Assembly (NCBI GenBank): GCA_027493955.1
Contig: JAOSJT010000001.1
Span: forward strand, 4,760,552 to 4,824,551
Origin: Bacteroidia bacterium
GTDB taxonomy: Bacteria; Bacteroidota; Ignavibacteria; SZUA-365
Length of the DNA: 64,000 nt
Reading direction: 5' to 3'
The notes under the pieces were generated by a model. That model worked only from the letters and a program-made list of their open reading frames with translations. It had not been told where the DNA came from and ran no database searches. Of this stretch, positions 52,295 to 62,261 are shown piece by piece; within the stretch, counting starts at the first letter, position 1; each line of letters starts with the position of its first letter. Both the position numbers and the translations under genes were made by a program.

Positions 52295-55012
52295 TTATTT
52301 CATCAACATCATCTGCTTGACAGCGGTGAATTCCTCACCGGTCTCGACGGAGAACGCCGTCATCGTGTACGTGTACATACCCGATCCGATACGTGAGCCG
52401 TCGAAGGTCACCTCGAAACGACCGGCGTCATGGTGTTTACCAGGTACCAGTGTCCCCACTTCACGACCAAGAAGATCGAATACCCGCAACGTCACAATGG
52501 AAGCGACAGGGAGACTGTAGCTGATTGTCGTTGACGGGTTGAAGGGATTGGGATGGTTCTGATCGAGACCGAAATGACTCGGGAGCACATCGCCCAGGGC
52601 ACCGGCCTTCTCCATGCTGAACGGCACGGTCACGGTCGCCGAAGCTGTCGCGGTATTACTGTGCGCATCGGTCGCCGTATACGTGGCGGTGTAGATGCGT
52701 CCCGTGCCCAGACCCGAACGCTCCGACCGCACACGGAACATGAGATCGGGGGTGTTGTAATCGGCATTCTGAACGTCATTCGGTGTATCTCCGTCACCCA
52801 GGCCGTTGTCCGCCTCATTGCTCACGATGGAGGTGAGAGCGTAGGTCACGCCGGGACAATTATCCGCCGCAACCACAGTGGCGGTGATGTTGCGCATAGT
52901 GTGATTCGGCGGCCAGAGCGAGGTCGGATTCACCGACACCGAGATTGTCGGTGGCTCGTTGTCGATCACTGTGACGGTGAAGGAGCACTGGGTGCTGTTG
53001 TTGTGCGCGTCCGTGGCAGTGACGGTTACCGTGGTGACGCCCACGGGGAATGCCGTACCGGAGGGAATGTCGTAGTCGATGGTGACGCCCGGACAATTAT
53101 CGGAGGCGCTGGCCGCGTAGGTAACGACAGCTGAACACATACCGGGATCGTTGTTGACCGTGATATTCTCCGGGCAAGTGACCGAAGGCGGTTGTGTGTC
53201 GTTCACGGTGATGGTAAAGCTGCAATTTTCTTCCGATGTCGTCATCACGTTGACAACGGTCACACCCACAGGGAAAAAGCTCCCCGATGCCGGAGTGCTG
53301 GTCACGGTACCGCACGTTGCGCTCGTTGTTGGAGCAGGATAATTCACCACGGCGCCGCACATGTCCGGATCATTGGATACGGAGATGTTGGACGGGCAGG
53401 TCAGGACGCACGGATCGGTAGACTGAATCGCGGCGCGAATGCTCGGGCGCGGCCCGATGTTTTCGGAAAGCGGATTGGCCCCGGCCTGTTGTGGCGAACC
53501 AGTGGCGATAAGCAAACTGCGCATGGCGGCGGGCGTCATGACGTTGTTGTTGATTTCCTCCTGCATGCTTCCGATGAGGGCGACGGCGCCGGTGACGATC
53601 GGAGAGGCGCTCGACGTGCCACCGAAAGTACTGCGGTAATCGAGATTGTTGTTCGGACCTTCGGAATAGTACGTTCCATACCCCGTGGTCATCACGCCTT
53701 CACCCCAGCCCTGAACGTTGACCCGCGCACCGAAGCAGGAGAAGCCCAGTCGGGAACGGTCTGTGGTGGAGCCGCCGGGTCGCGCACCGGCGCCGACGAT
53801 GATGGCGCCCGAATTTTTGGATCCATTGAAGGGGTAGTGTCCACCGTTCCCGGCGCTGTACTCCGCTCCATCGAGGTCCTGGCTGCCGTTTCCGGCTGCC
53901 TCGACAACGTGAATCCCGTTACCAACTGCGGTGACGATGGCATTGTACACCGACTCCTGCCATTCGGACGGGACGAGACCGAACTGGCTGGTGTTGTCGA
54001 TATAGTTCGGTCCTTGTGTCTGCTGCTCGATAAGCAGGATGTCACCCGCCGAAAGGGAGGCGGCTGCGTTGGTGAGCGCGGCAGCAAGATTGTAGCCGTT
54101 ATCCCAGCTCACAGGCGCCACAAAGATCTCCGCGTCATGCGCGATACCGGTCGTCCCCCAGCCGTTATTCAGGCTCACGAGCTCACCGAGCACCGCGGTG
54201 CCATGGTCCGTGTCATTAAAGGGATCGACGGCGGTGCGACCACCCGGGATAAGCGTGGTGATACCCGAGGGCAGATCCTGATGGTTGAGGTTCCAGGAGT
54301 ACTCGAGGTCGACGATTCGGACGTTTGCGCCTGTTCCTCCGGCGATGGCCCAGGCGTAGCTGCTGGCATCGATACCGCCGGTGGCCTCCTCGAGGTACCC
54401 TTGCAGAGGCTGGAAGTCATCCGGCAGGGGCTGCGGGGCGGGAAGCGGTACCGGCTGGGCGATTTCTACATCCTCCAGTTCGTTGAGCAAATCCAGCCAG
54501 AGCTCCGTGTCCACGTTTTCAGGCACGGTCAGGATGAAATAGCTGTTCATATCCGCCACTTCCTTGCCGAGTTTGCGCTGCGCGTTTCCGCGCATTTCAT
54601 CCATCTTTTCCTCCTCGACGGTGATCATGCGATGCCACACGCCGCCGTCGCGCGCGATGGCGGAGAGCAGTTCACGGGCACCTTCGCTGCGAAGTCCGCG
54701 CTGAGGACGTTCGAGAAGCATACCCCGGGGATTCACCGAAAAGCGTAGTCCATCCACGAACTTCACTTCGATGCGGGACCTGTCGGAGCCCTTCGTAACC
54801 CGATTGCGCTGTGATTTATCGGCGAGCTTTCGCGGAGCAAGTTCCTGGTCCTTGCCGTTGTTGGATTTCCCGCTCTCTCCCGAGGGTTTTTGTGTCAGCT
54901 CGGCGCTCCTGCTGTTGGACTGCGCCGAGACGTGCAAGGTGAGCACGCAGGCCAGACAAATCGTCAGTGTGACGATGCCGGCGCTGCGAAGAATCGTGTG
55001 TATTGTGTGCAT
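52295..55012 (-). CDS. T9SS-exported subtilisin-family protease with HYR domains
   Basis: A 905-residue secreted S8 serine protease. The signal ends LTLHVSAQ, followed by a basic region and an inhibitor-like prodomain (about 45-190). The catalytic triad is Asp235 (RIVDLEYSW), His270 (DTDHGTAVLGEL) and Ser467 (FGGTSSASPIVTGA). Then come three HYR-like immunoglobulin domains (about 540-790; CPSNISVSNDPDMCGAVVNY, CPENITVNNDPGMCSAVVTY). A type IX sorting domain (about 815-905) contains DQNHPNPFNPSTTISYSLP and ends KQMMLMK. Start ATG at 55012 with GGAGAT upstream; the longer frame to 55345 is not supported. It probably cleaves external proteins at the cell surface. Confidence 0.92.
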   Translation of the reverse strand: MHTIHTILRSAGIVTLTICLACVLTLHVSAQSNSRSAELTQKPSGESGKSNNGKDQELAPRKLADKSQRNRVTKGSDRSRIEVKFVDGLRFSVNPRGMLLERPQRGLRSEGARELLSAIARDGGVWHRMITVEEEKMDEMRGNAQRKLGKEVADMNSYFILTVPENVDTELWLDLLNELEDVEIAQPVPLPAPQPLPDDFQPLQGYLEEATGGIDASSYAWAIAGGTGANVRIVDLEYSWNLNHQDLPSGITTLIPGGRTAVDPFNDTDHGTAVLGELVSLNNGWGTTGIAHDAEIFVAPVSWDNGYNLAAALTNAAASLSAGDILLIEQQTQGPNYIDNTSQFGLVPSEWQESVYNAIVTAVGNGIHVVEAAGNGSQDLDGAEYSAGNGGHYPFNGSKNSGAIIVGAGARPGGSTTDRSRLGFSCFGARVNVQGWGEGVMTTGYGTYYSEGPNNNLDYRSTFGGTSSASPIVTGAVALIGSMQEEINNNVMTPAAMRSLLIATGSPQQAGANPLSENIGPRPSIRAAIQSTDPCVLTCPSNISVSNDPDMCGAVVNYPAPTTSATCGTVTSTPASGSFFPVGVTVVNVMTTSEENCSFTITVNDTQPPSVTCPENITVNNDPGMCSAVVTYAASASDNCPGVTIDYDIPSGTAFPVGVTTVTVTATDAHNNSTQCSFTVTVIDNEPPTISVSVNPTSLWPPNHTMRNITATVVAADNCPGVTYALTSIVSNEADNGLGDGDTPNDVQNADYNTPDLMFRVRSERSGLGTGRIYTATYTATDAHSNTATASATVTVPFSMEKAGALGDVLPSHFGLDQNHPNPFNPSTTISYSLPVASIVTLRVFDLLGREVGTLVPGKHHDAGRFEVTFDGSRIGSGMYTYTMTAFSVETGEEFTAVKQMMLMK

Positions 55013-55595
55013 GGTATCTCCAGAAAAAATGGTACATGGTAGTGGTGAGAAGGCGATGCGTAAACGTTGCAGCCATCGGTACGGTCGTCGCTCCGTGTCA
55101 GGCGGGAGAATCCCATTCCGTTCTCCTCGTGCGAGAGCAGGCGACTCGTGCAACATGGGCCTCAACTCGTGCCAAGCAGGACGATCTCCGGGGTTCTCCG
55201 GAAATGGCGGTGGATGAGCGCGAGTGAACGTATCCGAGGACGGATTCGTTTTTCGCTGACCAGTACCAATGCACACGCCGTGGGAGATCCAGCACCGACC
55301 ACGCAGTCCGAAGGACGGAGACGTCGCACAGGACGCGGGGTGCACCTTGGCAATGGAAAAACATTCATGCGGACGCGTGGGTCCGAGGTATTGCGCTTTC
55401 GCGTTGTTTGTGGATGTTGTACAGAGAAGATACAGGATTAATCAAAAAATGTCAATAAGATTTTTCTGATTACGCTGTACGCGGAAAAGCAGGCATAGGA
55501 CATGCCCGCGGTGCTCCCCGGAAGCAGTTCGTTATTCCCTGGTTCCCTTCGCACTCTCCTGCGAAAGTCCCCGCATCGGCAGGAGAAGCCCGCGC
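55013..55595. other. Gene-free gap with subtilase leader and promoter
   Basis: About 580 bases without a supported gene. It contains a promoter-like element at 55427-55455 for the leftward subtilase gene, implying a leader of about 410 bases, and no obvious riboswitch. Between 55470 and 55595 I see no terminator for the leftward methyltransferase gene. Confidence 0.5.
55427..55455 (-). promoter_or_regulatory. Putative subtilase promoter
   Basis: Read leftward: TTGACA (55455-55450), 17 bases, TATCTT (55432-55427). It fits both a classical -35/-10 pair and the TTG-N20-TAnnTT pattern of this window. The distance to the ATG is long, which lowers confidence. Confidence 0.45.
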
Positions 55596-56345
55596 TCAGC
55601 CCGCGTGCTTTGCAACGATGCTCATGTACCCCATGTACCGCTTTCCGCCGTGTTTGTGATACACGTCGATTTCGTGCTTGTAATGCTTGACCAGCGCCTT
55701 GAGATGTTTCAACCCTTCAAACTTCTCCCGCGCGATGCTCTGCGCGGCGTCGCGAAACTGCGCGTAGAAGCCGCCCAGCACCCGGGATTGATCCACTGTG
55801 GCGATGATGTCGAAACCGCGGTCGCGAAACAGTGCGACGGTTTCGTCGAAATGGAGGATTTTATGTTCCCGTGATTCCCACACCTGGCGGGCAAACACCG
55901 GCACGTCTGGTTCAAGCCAGCAGGAATCGGAGAACAGCAGCATCCCCGTATCCGAAAGCAGGCGCTTGGCCTCTTTGAGCACTTTCCCCGCCGGATAGCT
56001 TGAAAACGCGCCTTCGAGTATAATCACATCAAACTGTCCGGGCTGAAAACGCGTGGCGAGCGGCGACATCATCATGATGCTGACGCGTTCCGCCATTCCC
56101 GCCTGCGCTATAGCCATTTTGCCGTACAGAACGGCTTCAGAGTCTTCCTCAATACCGGTGATTCGTCCGGCAAAATGGTAGGGGAGCGTGATGAGATGCT
56201 CTCCGAAGCGACAGCCCACAAGCAGCAGTTGCGCATCCTCGCGTCGCAGGAGTTCCGGGGGACATTGGAGCAGCAAGTCGCGGCTGAGAGGAGGTCCGCC
56301 GGGTGTGAGATGAACAGGGTAGAGTTCCGATTGCGAATACGCCAT
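55596..56345 (-). CDS. Class I SAM-dependent methyltransferase
   Basis: A 249-residue cytoplasmic protein with a Rossmann-type methyltransferase fold: motif I LLLVGCRFGEHLITLP, the acidic end of strand 2 in ITGIEEDSEAV, and motif IV QFDVIILEGAFSSYP. The C-terminal part is rich in basic and aromatic residues (HYKHEIDVYHKHGGKRYMGY). Substrate unknown; it resembles UbiE/arsenite-type enzymes only in fold. It lies 39 bases after ftsX on the same strand. Confidence 0.8.
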   Translation of the reverse strand: MAYSQSELYPVHLTPGGPPLSRDLLLQCPPELLRREDAQLLLVGCRFGEHLITLPYHFAGRITGIEEDSEAVLYGKMAIAQAGMAERVSIMMMSPLATRFQPGQFDVIILEGAFSSYPAGKVLKEAKRLLSDTGMLLFSDSCWLEPDVPVFARQVWESREHKILHFDETVALFRDRGFDIIATVDQSRVLGGFYAQFRDAAQSIAREKFEGLKHLKALVKHYKHEIDVYHKHGGKRYMGYMSIVAKHAG

Positions 56346-56384
56346 GGCGATGTGGGTGATGGATGTTGGAGTACGTATACCCGG

Positions 56385-57266
56385 TCAGGCTTGTACCAGC
56401 GCTTCTTTGAGAAAGCGCCCGATGGAGATGAGACTGCCGAGAAAGCCCAGAACGCCTCCCGAAATAATGAGCAGGAGGTAGAAACCGAAGCCGACGCCGA
56501 TCTGCAGCAGGAGGTCTTCGGAAAGGGGTTGCAGGAAAAAAGTGACGACGATGTCAATGAGTACCGACGCGATGACACCGCCGACGACGCCGTGAAACAC
56601 ACCTTCGATCAGGAATGGCGCGCGGATGAACAGCGTCGTTGCGCCCACCAGCTTCATCGTCCGTATGAGATGGCGCTTCGCGTAAATCGTGAGGCGAATG
56701 GTGTTGGCGACAAGGATGACTGCTGAAGCGGCGAGCATGATGCCTATGAAAAACGCGGCGACACCGAAAGCCCGTGCACGCCTGTCGAGAAGCTGGAGCA
56801 GAGATTTGCGATAGTACACGTTGTCGACGAGGCGCAGTTTTTCGATTTTCCCGGCGAGGAGCGCAACGCTGTCGCTGTTGTTATAGCCGTCGCTGATACT
56901 GAGACGGAAGGATTGCGGGAGAGGGTTCTCGTCGAGGATGTCCGCAAAACTCTCGCCGAAGTCCTGCTTGAAGATCTCGGCGGCATCATCCTTGGATACG
57001 AACGTGACATCGGAAACACCAGGAAGACCACGCAGGATGGCCTCCATTTCCTCCTGCTGCCGCTGATTGATCTCCGCCGAGAGAAAAACCTCGACATCGA
57101 CACGGGATCGGATGCTGTCAACAAAGGTGGTGACGTTCGATGTGATGAGCGTGAATACACCAAGCAGCAGAAGGGCGATGCTGACGGTAAACACCGTGAT
57201 CAGCGTCGCCGATCTGTTTCTCCGGAATCCGGCGAAACTTTCCTTGAGTGTGTATGCGATGCTCAT
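56385..57266 (-). CDS. ftsX: Cell-division permease-like protein FtsX
   Basis: A 293-residue inner-membrane protein with four transmembrane helices and an extracytoplasmic domain (about 45-165; VDVEVFLSAEINQRQQEEM, VSKDDAAEIFKQDF). The conserved RRARAFGVAAFFIGIML and RTMKLVGATTLFIRAPFLIEG segments are typical. With the ATPase FtsE it controls peptidoglycan hydrolases at the septum. ftsE is not next to it here, as is common in Bacteroidota. Confidence 0.93.
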   Translation of the reverse strand: MSIAYTLKESFAGFRRNRSATLITVFTVSIALLLLGVFTLITSNVTTFVDSIRSRVDVEVFLSAEINQRQQEEMEAILRGLPGVSDVTFVSKDDAAEIFKQDFGESFADILDENPLPQSFRLSISDGYNNSDSVALLAGKIEKLRLVDNVYYRKSLLQLLDRRARAFGVAAFFIGIMLAASAVILVANTIRLTIYAKRHLIRTMKLVGATTLFIRAPFLIEGVFHGVVGGVIASVLIDIVVTFFLQPLSEDLLLQIGVGFGFYLLLIISGGVLGFLGSLISIGRFLKEALVQA

Positions 57267-57473
57267 AAAGTCACAGCTTGCCAGCTTTCAAGCTATGAGT
57301 TTCGCGCGGCAATCGCAAAACCAGCCGAGAGCACAGCGCGTTGCGCCGGCTTTTCGGCTGTGCGAAGGTGTGGTGCTTGAGATTGTATTCGACCTGCTGG
57401 CAGCACAGCGCGTAGTGCCGAGCGCCTGCTCTTCAGAAAGCCGTTTGTGGGTTCGTAACATTCGAGATGTAAG

Positions 57474-57537
57474 CGCCCTGCGCCCCGCGCTACGCGCCCC
57501 GCACTCTGCGCCCTGCGCTACGCGCCCCGCTCCTCGT
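57474..57537. repeat. GC-rich imperfect repeat at the carB 3' end
   Basis: GCGCCCTGCG and GCTACGCGCCCCGC occur twice in about 60 bases. The second copy contains the carB stop codon (57518-57520) and its last codons. The repeat may come from a local duplication of the gene end. Confidence 0.7.
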
Positions 57538-60500
57538 GTGCCGCGAAAATCTCCTGCAGGCTTCGCACGTCGAGTGGCCCCATGAGCAGCCGGCGGATGC
57601 CGCGCACGGCGGCACGGGCGCCGGACAGAGTGGTAACGACAGGTACGCGGTGACGTATGGCCGCGCGGCCGATTTCGTACTCGTCCTCGCGCGCCGTCGC
57701 ACCCAATGGCGTATTGATCACCAGATGGATATTGCCGTTCTTTATCGCATCCACCACATGGGGACGACCCTCAACAACTTTGTTGATATCATGTACCGCA
57801 ATGCCGTTCTGCCGCAGTACCGCGGCGGTACCTCTGGTAGCGAACAGATGGAAGGGTAACTCCGTCAGATCGCGTGCGATGGCCAGCAGGGCCTCCTTGT
57901 CGTGGTCGTTGACAGAAACGAAGACGTTGCCCGAGGTCGGGAGTTTGTTTCCCGCGCCCGCCTCCGCTTTCGCGAAGGCTGCACCCCAGCCGGTATCGAG
58001 GCCGATGACTTCCCCGGTGGATTTCATTTCCGGGGACAGAAACACGCTCTGTCGCGGAAATTTGTTGAACGGGAACACCGGTTTCTTGACGGCGATGAGT
58101 CCGTCGCTGCGATTTGCGTCGAGCTGCAGGTCGCGCAGCTTTTTACCAGCGGCGAGCTGGGCGGCGTAACGCGCGAGCGGAAGATCTATGACCTTGCTCA
58201 CAAACGGTACCGTGCGGCTCGCGCGCGGATTGACCTCCAGCACGTATACCACGCCGCCTTTCATGGCGAACTGAATGTTGATCAATCCGACAGTCTGCAG
58301 CTCTACGGCGAGCTGCCGCGTGTAGGTCTCGATCTTTTCTCGTGCTTCGGGAAGCAAGTGATAGGGAGGAATGGCACAGGCCGAATCCCCGGAGTGTATG
58401 CCGGCTTCCTCGATATGCTGCATGATACCGCCGATGAAAACATCCTCGCCATCGCATAAGGCGTCCACATCGAATTCAAAGGCATCTTCGAGAAACGCGT
58501 CAATGAGTATGGGCTGGTCTTCGGAGATGATGGCGGCCTGGCGAACATAGCTTCTCAACGCGTCGCTGGTGTACACGATCTCCATACCGCGTCCGCCCAG
58601 CACGTACGAAGGACGCACGAGGACCGGATAACCGATACGCTCGGCGATGGCGGCGGCTTCGTCCTCGCTGAATGCGGTGCCGTAATCCGGCCGCGGTATG
58701 GCGAGGGTGTCGAGAATGCGGCCAAATTTCTCGCGGTTTTCCGACAGGTCGATGGCCTCGGGCGAGGTGCCGATAATGGGGACTCCGGCCTGTTTGAGGC
58801 GCATGGCGATATTCAGCGGAGTTTGCCCTCCGAATTGCACGAGGACGCCGTCGGGTTTCTCGAAATGCACGATGGCCATGACATGCTCGAAGGTGAGCGG
58901 CTCGAAATACAGGCGGTCGGAGATGTCAAAATCCGTGGAAACGGTTTCGGGGTTGCAGTTCACCATGATGGTCCGGTACCCAAGATCGCCGAGACCCAGC
59001 ACCGCCTGCACGCAACAGTAATCAAATTCGATACCCTGCCCGATACGGTTGGGCCCGCCACCGAGAATCATCACCTTTTTCCCGACCAGCGGAGTAATAT
59101 CGTGCTCCAGCTCGTAGGTGCTGTAACAGTAAGCGGTTTTCGCTTCGAACTCCGCCGCGCAGGTGTCCACCTCCTTGAACACCGGAAGAATCCCTGCCCG
59201 CGTTCGCTGGTCATGGACCTCCGCTTCTGTCAGGCCGAAACGTTGCGCAATCTGTGCGTCGCTGAAGCCCTCGCGCTTGAAGCGGCGCACTGCATCGTCG
59301 TTCAGAACCCCATGCCGCTCCAGTGCCAGCGAACGGATATGCTCGAGGAACCAGGGATCGATGCGGGTGATGTCGAAGAGCTCCTCCACAGTGGAACCCT
59401 GCTCGAAAGATTTCCAGACCTTGAGCAGGCGAAACGCGGTCGGGTAGCGCATTTTTCGCATGTCCAACTGACGCCCTTCGCCGGGTTTGGGCTCGAGCCC
59501 GTGCAGCCCGACCTCAAGGGATCGGAATGCTTTCTGAATGCTTTCCCGGAACGTGCGGCCGATGGCCATGACCTCGCCGACGCTCTGCATCTGTACGCCG
59601 AGCACACCTTCGGACGTAGGGAATTTCTCGAAATCGAAGCGCGGGATTTTTGTCACCACGTAATCGATACTGGGCTCGAACGCCGCCACCGTCGTACCGG
59701 TGATATCGTTGGTCAGCTCGTCCAGCGTGTAGCCCACGGCGAGGCGCGCGGCCACTTTCGCTATCGGAAAACCCGTCGCTTTTGACGCCAGAGCCGAACT
59801 GCGACTGACGCGGGGGTTCATCTCGATAATCACCATGCGCCCCGTGTCGGGATGCACGGCGAACTGTACGTTGGAACCGCCGGTGTCCACACCCACCGTC
59901 CGCAGACAGGTCATGGACCAGTCGCGCATCTTCTGATATTCTTTATCCGTCAGTGTTTGCGCCGGCGCGACAGTGATGGAATCACCCGTATGCACGCCCA
60001 TAGGATCCACATTTTCTATGGCGCACACGATGATCGCGTTATCCGCGCGGTCGCGCACGACTTCCATTTCAAATTCCTTCCAGCCGAGAAGCGATTCCTC
60101 CACGAGCACCTCGTGGATAGGACTGGCGTCCATGCCGGCTTTCACAAGCTCGCTGTACTCATCCACATTGTAAGCGATGGAGCCGCCGGTGCCCCCCAGG
60201 GTGAAGGATGGACGAATAATGGCAGGGAAACCAGTGTGCTCGATGAGTTCCATGGCCTGTTCGTGATTGCGCGCGAAGCCGCCCCGTGCCGTGTCGATAC
60301 CCACTCCGTCCATTGCCGCCTTGAAGAGACTGCGGTCCTCGGCGAGGCGGATGGCATTGATGTCCGCGCCGATCAATTGCACGTTGAATTTTTCCAGCAC
60401 ACCGCGTGTGTGCAGAGCCATGGCGGTATCGAGTGCCGTTTGTCCACCCACCGTGGGAAGCAGCGCGTCCGGTCGCTCCTTCTCGATGATGGATGCCACG

Positions 60501-60718
60501 ATGTCCGGCGTCACTGGCTCGAGATAGGTCGCATCGGCGATGCTGCGGTCGGTCATGATGGTCGCGGGATTGGAATTGACCAGAATGACGCGGTAGCCCT
60601 CCGCGCGCAGGGCGCGACAGGCCTGCGTGCCGGAATAGTCGAACTCACAGGCCTGTCCGATAACGATAGGACCGGCCCCGATAATGAGAATGCTGGATAT
60701 GTCGTTACGCTTTGGCAT
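57518..60718 (-). CDS. carB: Carbamoyl-phosphate synthase large subunit
   Basis: A 1066-residue enzyme that makes carbamoyl phosphate from bicarbonate, ATP and ammonia for pyrimidine and arginine synthesis. The two homologous ATP-grasp halves are seen: [17 protein letters not shown] and [14 protein letters not shown] in the first, [17 protein letters not shown] and [14 protein letters not shown] in the second. A methylglyoxal-synthase-like regulatory domain follows (about 930-1066). The start ATG at 60718 lies inside the 3' end of carA (14-base overlap); 16 further upstream codons are open but unlike the family. Length is normal. Confidence 0.97.
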   Translation of the reverse strand: MPKRNDISSILIIGAGPIVIGQACEFDYSGTQACRALRAEGYRVILVNSNPATIMTDRSIADATYLEPVTPDIVASIIEKERPDALLPTVGGQTALDTAMALHTRGVLEKFNVQLIGADINAIRLAEDRSLFKAAMDGVGIDTARGGFARNHEQAMELIEHTGFPAIIRPSFTLGGTGGSIAYNVDEYSELVKAGMDASPIHEVLVEESLLGWKEFEMEVVRDRADNAIIVCAIENVDPMGVHTGDSITVAPAQTLTDKEYQKMRDWSMTCLRTVGVDTGGSNVQFAVHPDTGRMVIIEMNPRVSRSSALASKATGFPIAKVAARLAVGYTLDELTNDITGTTVAAFEPSIDYVVTKIPRFDFEKFPTSEGVLGVQMQSVGEVMAIGRTFRESIQKAFRSLEVGLHGLEPKPGEGRQLDMRKMRYPTAFRLLKVWKSFEQGSTVEELFDITRIDPWFLEHIRSLALERHGVLNDDAVRRFKREGFSDAQIAQRFGLTEAEVHDQRTRAGILPVFKEVDTCAAEFEAKTAYCYSTYELEHDITPLVGKKVMILGGGPNRIGQGIEFDYCCVQAVLGLGDLGYRTIMVNCNPETVSTDFDISDRLYFEPLTFEHVMAIVHFEKPDGVLVQFGGQTPLNIAMRLKQAGVPIIGTSPEAIDLSENREKFGRILDTLAIPRPDYGTAFSEDEAAAIAERIGYPVLVRPSYVLGGRGMEIVYTSDALRSYVRQAAIISEDQPILIDAFLEDAFEFDVDALCDGEDVFIGGIMQHIEEAGIHSGDSACAIPPYHLLPEAREKIETYTRQLAVELQTVGLINIQFAMKGGVVYVLEVNPRASRTVPFVSKVIDLPLARYAAQLAAGKKLRDLQLDANRSDGLIAVKKPVFPFNKFPRQSVFLSPEMKSTGEVIGLDTGWGAAFAKAEAGAGNKLPTSGNVFVSVNDHDKEALLAIARDLTELPFHLFATRGTAAVLRQNGIAVHDINKVVEGRPHVVDAIKNGNIHLVINTPLGATAREDEYEIGRAAIRHRVPVVTTLSGARAAVRGIRRLLMGPLDVRSLQEIFAAHEERGA

Positions 60719-61802
60719 GCTGTTCCATAAGGGATATGAACTCTCGGAAGAGGTAGCGGGAGTCATGCGGGCCGGGGGCCGCTTCAGGATGATACTGTAC
60801 GGAGAATGCGGGAATGTCGTCGCAGCGGAATCCTTCGAGCGTGTTGTCGTTGAGGTTCCAGTGCGTCGCTGTCACGGAAGTCGGGAGTGATTCGGCCTCC
60901 ACCGCGAATCCATGATTCTGGCTGGTGATTTCCACCGCCCCGGTGAGCAGATTCCGTACGGGATGATTGGATCCTCTGTGTCCGAATCCGAGTTTGTAGG
61001 TCTTTGCGCCGAGAGCAAGCGCCAACAATTGGTGACCCAGGCAGATGCCGAACACCGGCACCCTGCCAAGGAGCGCTCGTACCGTCTCGATAGCGTAGTC
61101 CACCGCCTCCGGGTCGCCGGGGCCGTTGGAGAGAAACACGCCGTCCGGCGAGGTGCCCAGGATTTCCTCGGCGGTGGTGCGCGCGGGATACACCGTTACG
61201 TCGCAGCCGTGCGCCGCGAGCAAGCGGAGAATGTTACGCTTGATGCCGAAATCCAGTGCGGCCACGCGGTAGACCTTCGCGGCGTCGTTGGAGGGCCAAT
61301 GGTACGGCGCTGAGCAGGTCACCGCGCCGGTGAGGTCCTGTCCGTTCATCGGAGGCAGGGCGCGCGCCTGCTCGATCAGCTCCTCCACCCGTCGGGTCCC
61401 GGTACTGATGATGCCGTTCATGGCGCCGAAGGTGCGGAGACGGCGGGTCAGCGCACGCGTGTCTATATCCTGAATACCGACCACGCCATTGCGTTTCATC
61501 CATTCCGCCAAGGAGAGCGTTGCGCGATGGTTGGAAGGGATTTCGCATCCCTCGCGCACGATGAGTCCGGCCGCCTGTATGCGCGCACTTTCCACGTCCT
61601 CATCGTTCACGCCGTAGTTCCCGATATGCGGATACGTCATCGTGACGATTTGGCCGCTGTATGAGGGATCGGTGAGAATTTCCTGATACCCGGTCATCCC
61701 GGTGTTGAAGCAGACCTCGCCCGAGGTCTCGCCTACGTGCCCGAAGGCCGTGCCGTGGTACACTGTTCCGTCCCGCAGGACAAGGACAGCAGGTTGTGTC
61801 AT
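60705..61802 (-). CDS. carA: Carbamoyl-phosphate synthase small subunit
   Basis: A 365-residue glutaminase subunit that releases ammonia for CarB. The N-terminal domain contains [16 protein letters not shown]. The class I amidotransferase domain has the nucleophile Cys254 in [14 protein letters not shown], with the later SQNHGF and YHPEAAPGP supplying the catalytic His and Glu. It is translated first, overlapping carB. A TATATTT sequence lies 36-47 bases upstream but without a clear TTG partner, so I do not assign the promoter. Confidence 0.97.
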   Translation of the reverse strand: MTQPAVLVLRDGTVYHGTAFGHVGETSGEVCFNTGMTGYQEILTDPSYSGQIVTMTYPHIGNYGVNDEDVESARIQAAGLIVREGCEIPSNHRATLSLAEWMKRNGVVGIQDIDTRALTRRLRTFGAMNGIISTGTRRVEELIEQARALPPMNGQDLTGAVTCSAPYHWPSNDAAKVYRVAALDFGIKRNILRLLAAHGCDVTVYPARTTAEEILGTSPDGVFLSNGPGDPEAVDYAIETVRALLGRVPVFGICLGHQLLALALGAKTYKLGFGHRGSNHPVRNLLTGAVEITSQNHGFAVEAESLPTSVTATHWNLNDNTLEGFRCDDIPAFSVQYHPEAAPGPHDSRYLFREFISLMEQHAKA

Positions 61803-62261
61803 TAGGATCGCCGAAAAGGATGAAAAAAATCTACATCGAATAAATATACGGAGGAAGTGGCGGAATCGGAAAAATCTGGAATGAAGCAGCCGGGCATGAA
61901 ACAGCCAGGCATACGATGGCTGTCCCGGTGGTCTGCCAGAGGAGTTCGGTTCGCGCGCGGTGTATTTGTGGAGATAGTACGAGATTGGGTCGAGCAGGAG
62001 AAGCGCGGCGACCTACGGACGTCGGTGGCGAAGCGCAGGCCGGGGTGGCGGTTGCCGGAAGACCGAAGACGAGCAGCGGGCACGATAAAAGCAGAAACAG
62101 ATTAAATATCTCTATACTTGCCCTTTATTGCGGTATTACGTACATTGCTGCGAAAATCGACGAACGCAGCCATAACGATGTGTCCCACGATCAGCCTGGA
62201 GATTCAGCATTCGTCGATACTGCCCGTCCATTTCGTGTAAAAATATTCTTGCGAGGGTCCC
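61803..62261. other. Divergent gap between carA and the VWA gene
   Basis: About 460 bases without a supported gene. An 82-codon rightward frame at 61857 begins one base after a purine-rich GGAGGA, too close for use, and its arginine-rich product looks accidental. A promoter-like element for the rightward gene is at 62118-62146. Confidence 0.5.
62118..62146 (+). promoter_or_regulatory. Putative promoter of the VWA gene
   Basis: TTG at 62118-62120, 20 bases, TACATT at 62141-62146, followed by G. It fits the pattern of other promoters here and gives a leader of about 110 bases. Confidence 0.42.

Noticed and set aside
53192..54748. 518-codon plus-strand frame
   Set aside because: Antisense to the subtilase; composition is that of a shadow frame.
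58823..60730. Two long plus-strand frames (320 and 292 codons)
   Set aside because: Both are antisense to carB, which is complete and conserved.
61850..61869. tRNA-Leu-like opening GAAGTGGCGGAATCGG upstream of carA
   Set aside because: It resembles the 5' end of a leucine tRNA, but no anticodon arm, T arm or pairing acceptor follows; likely chance.
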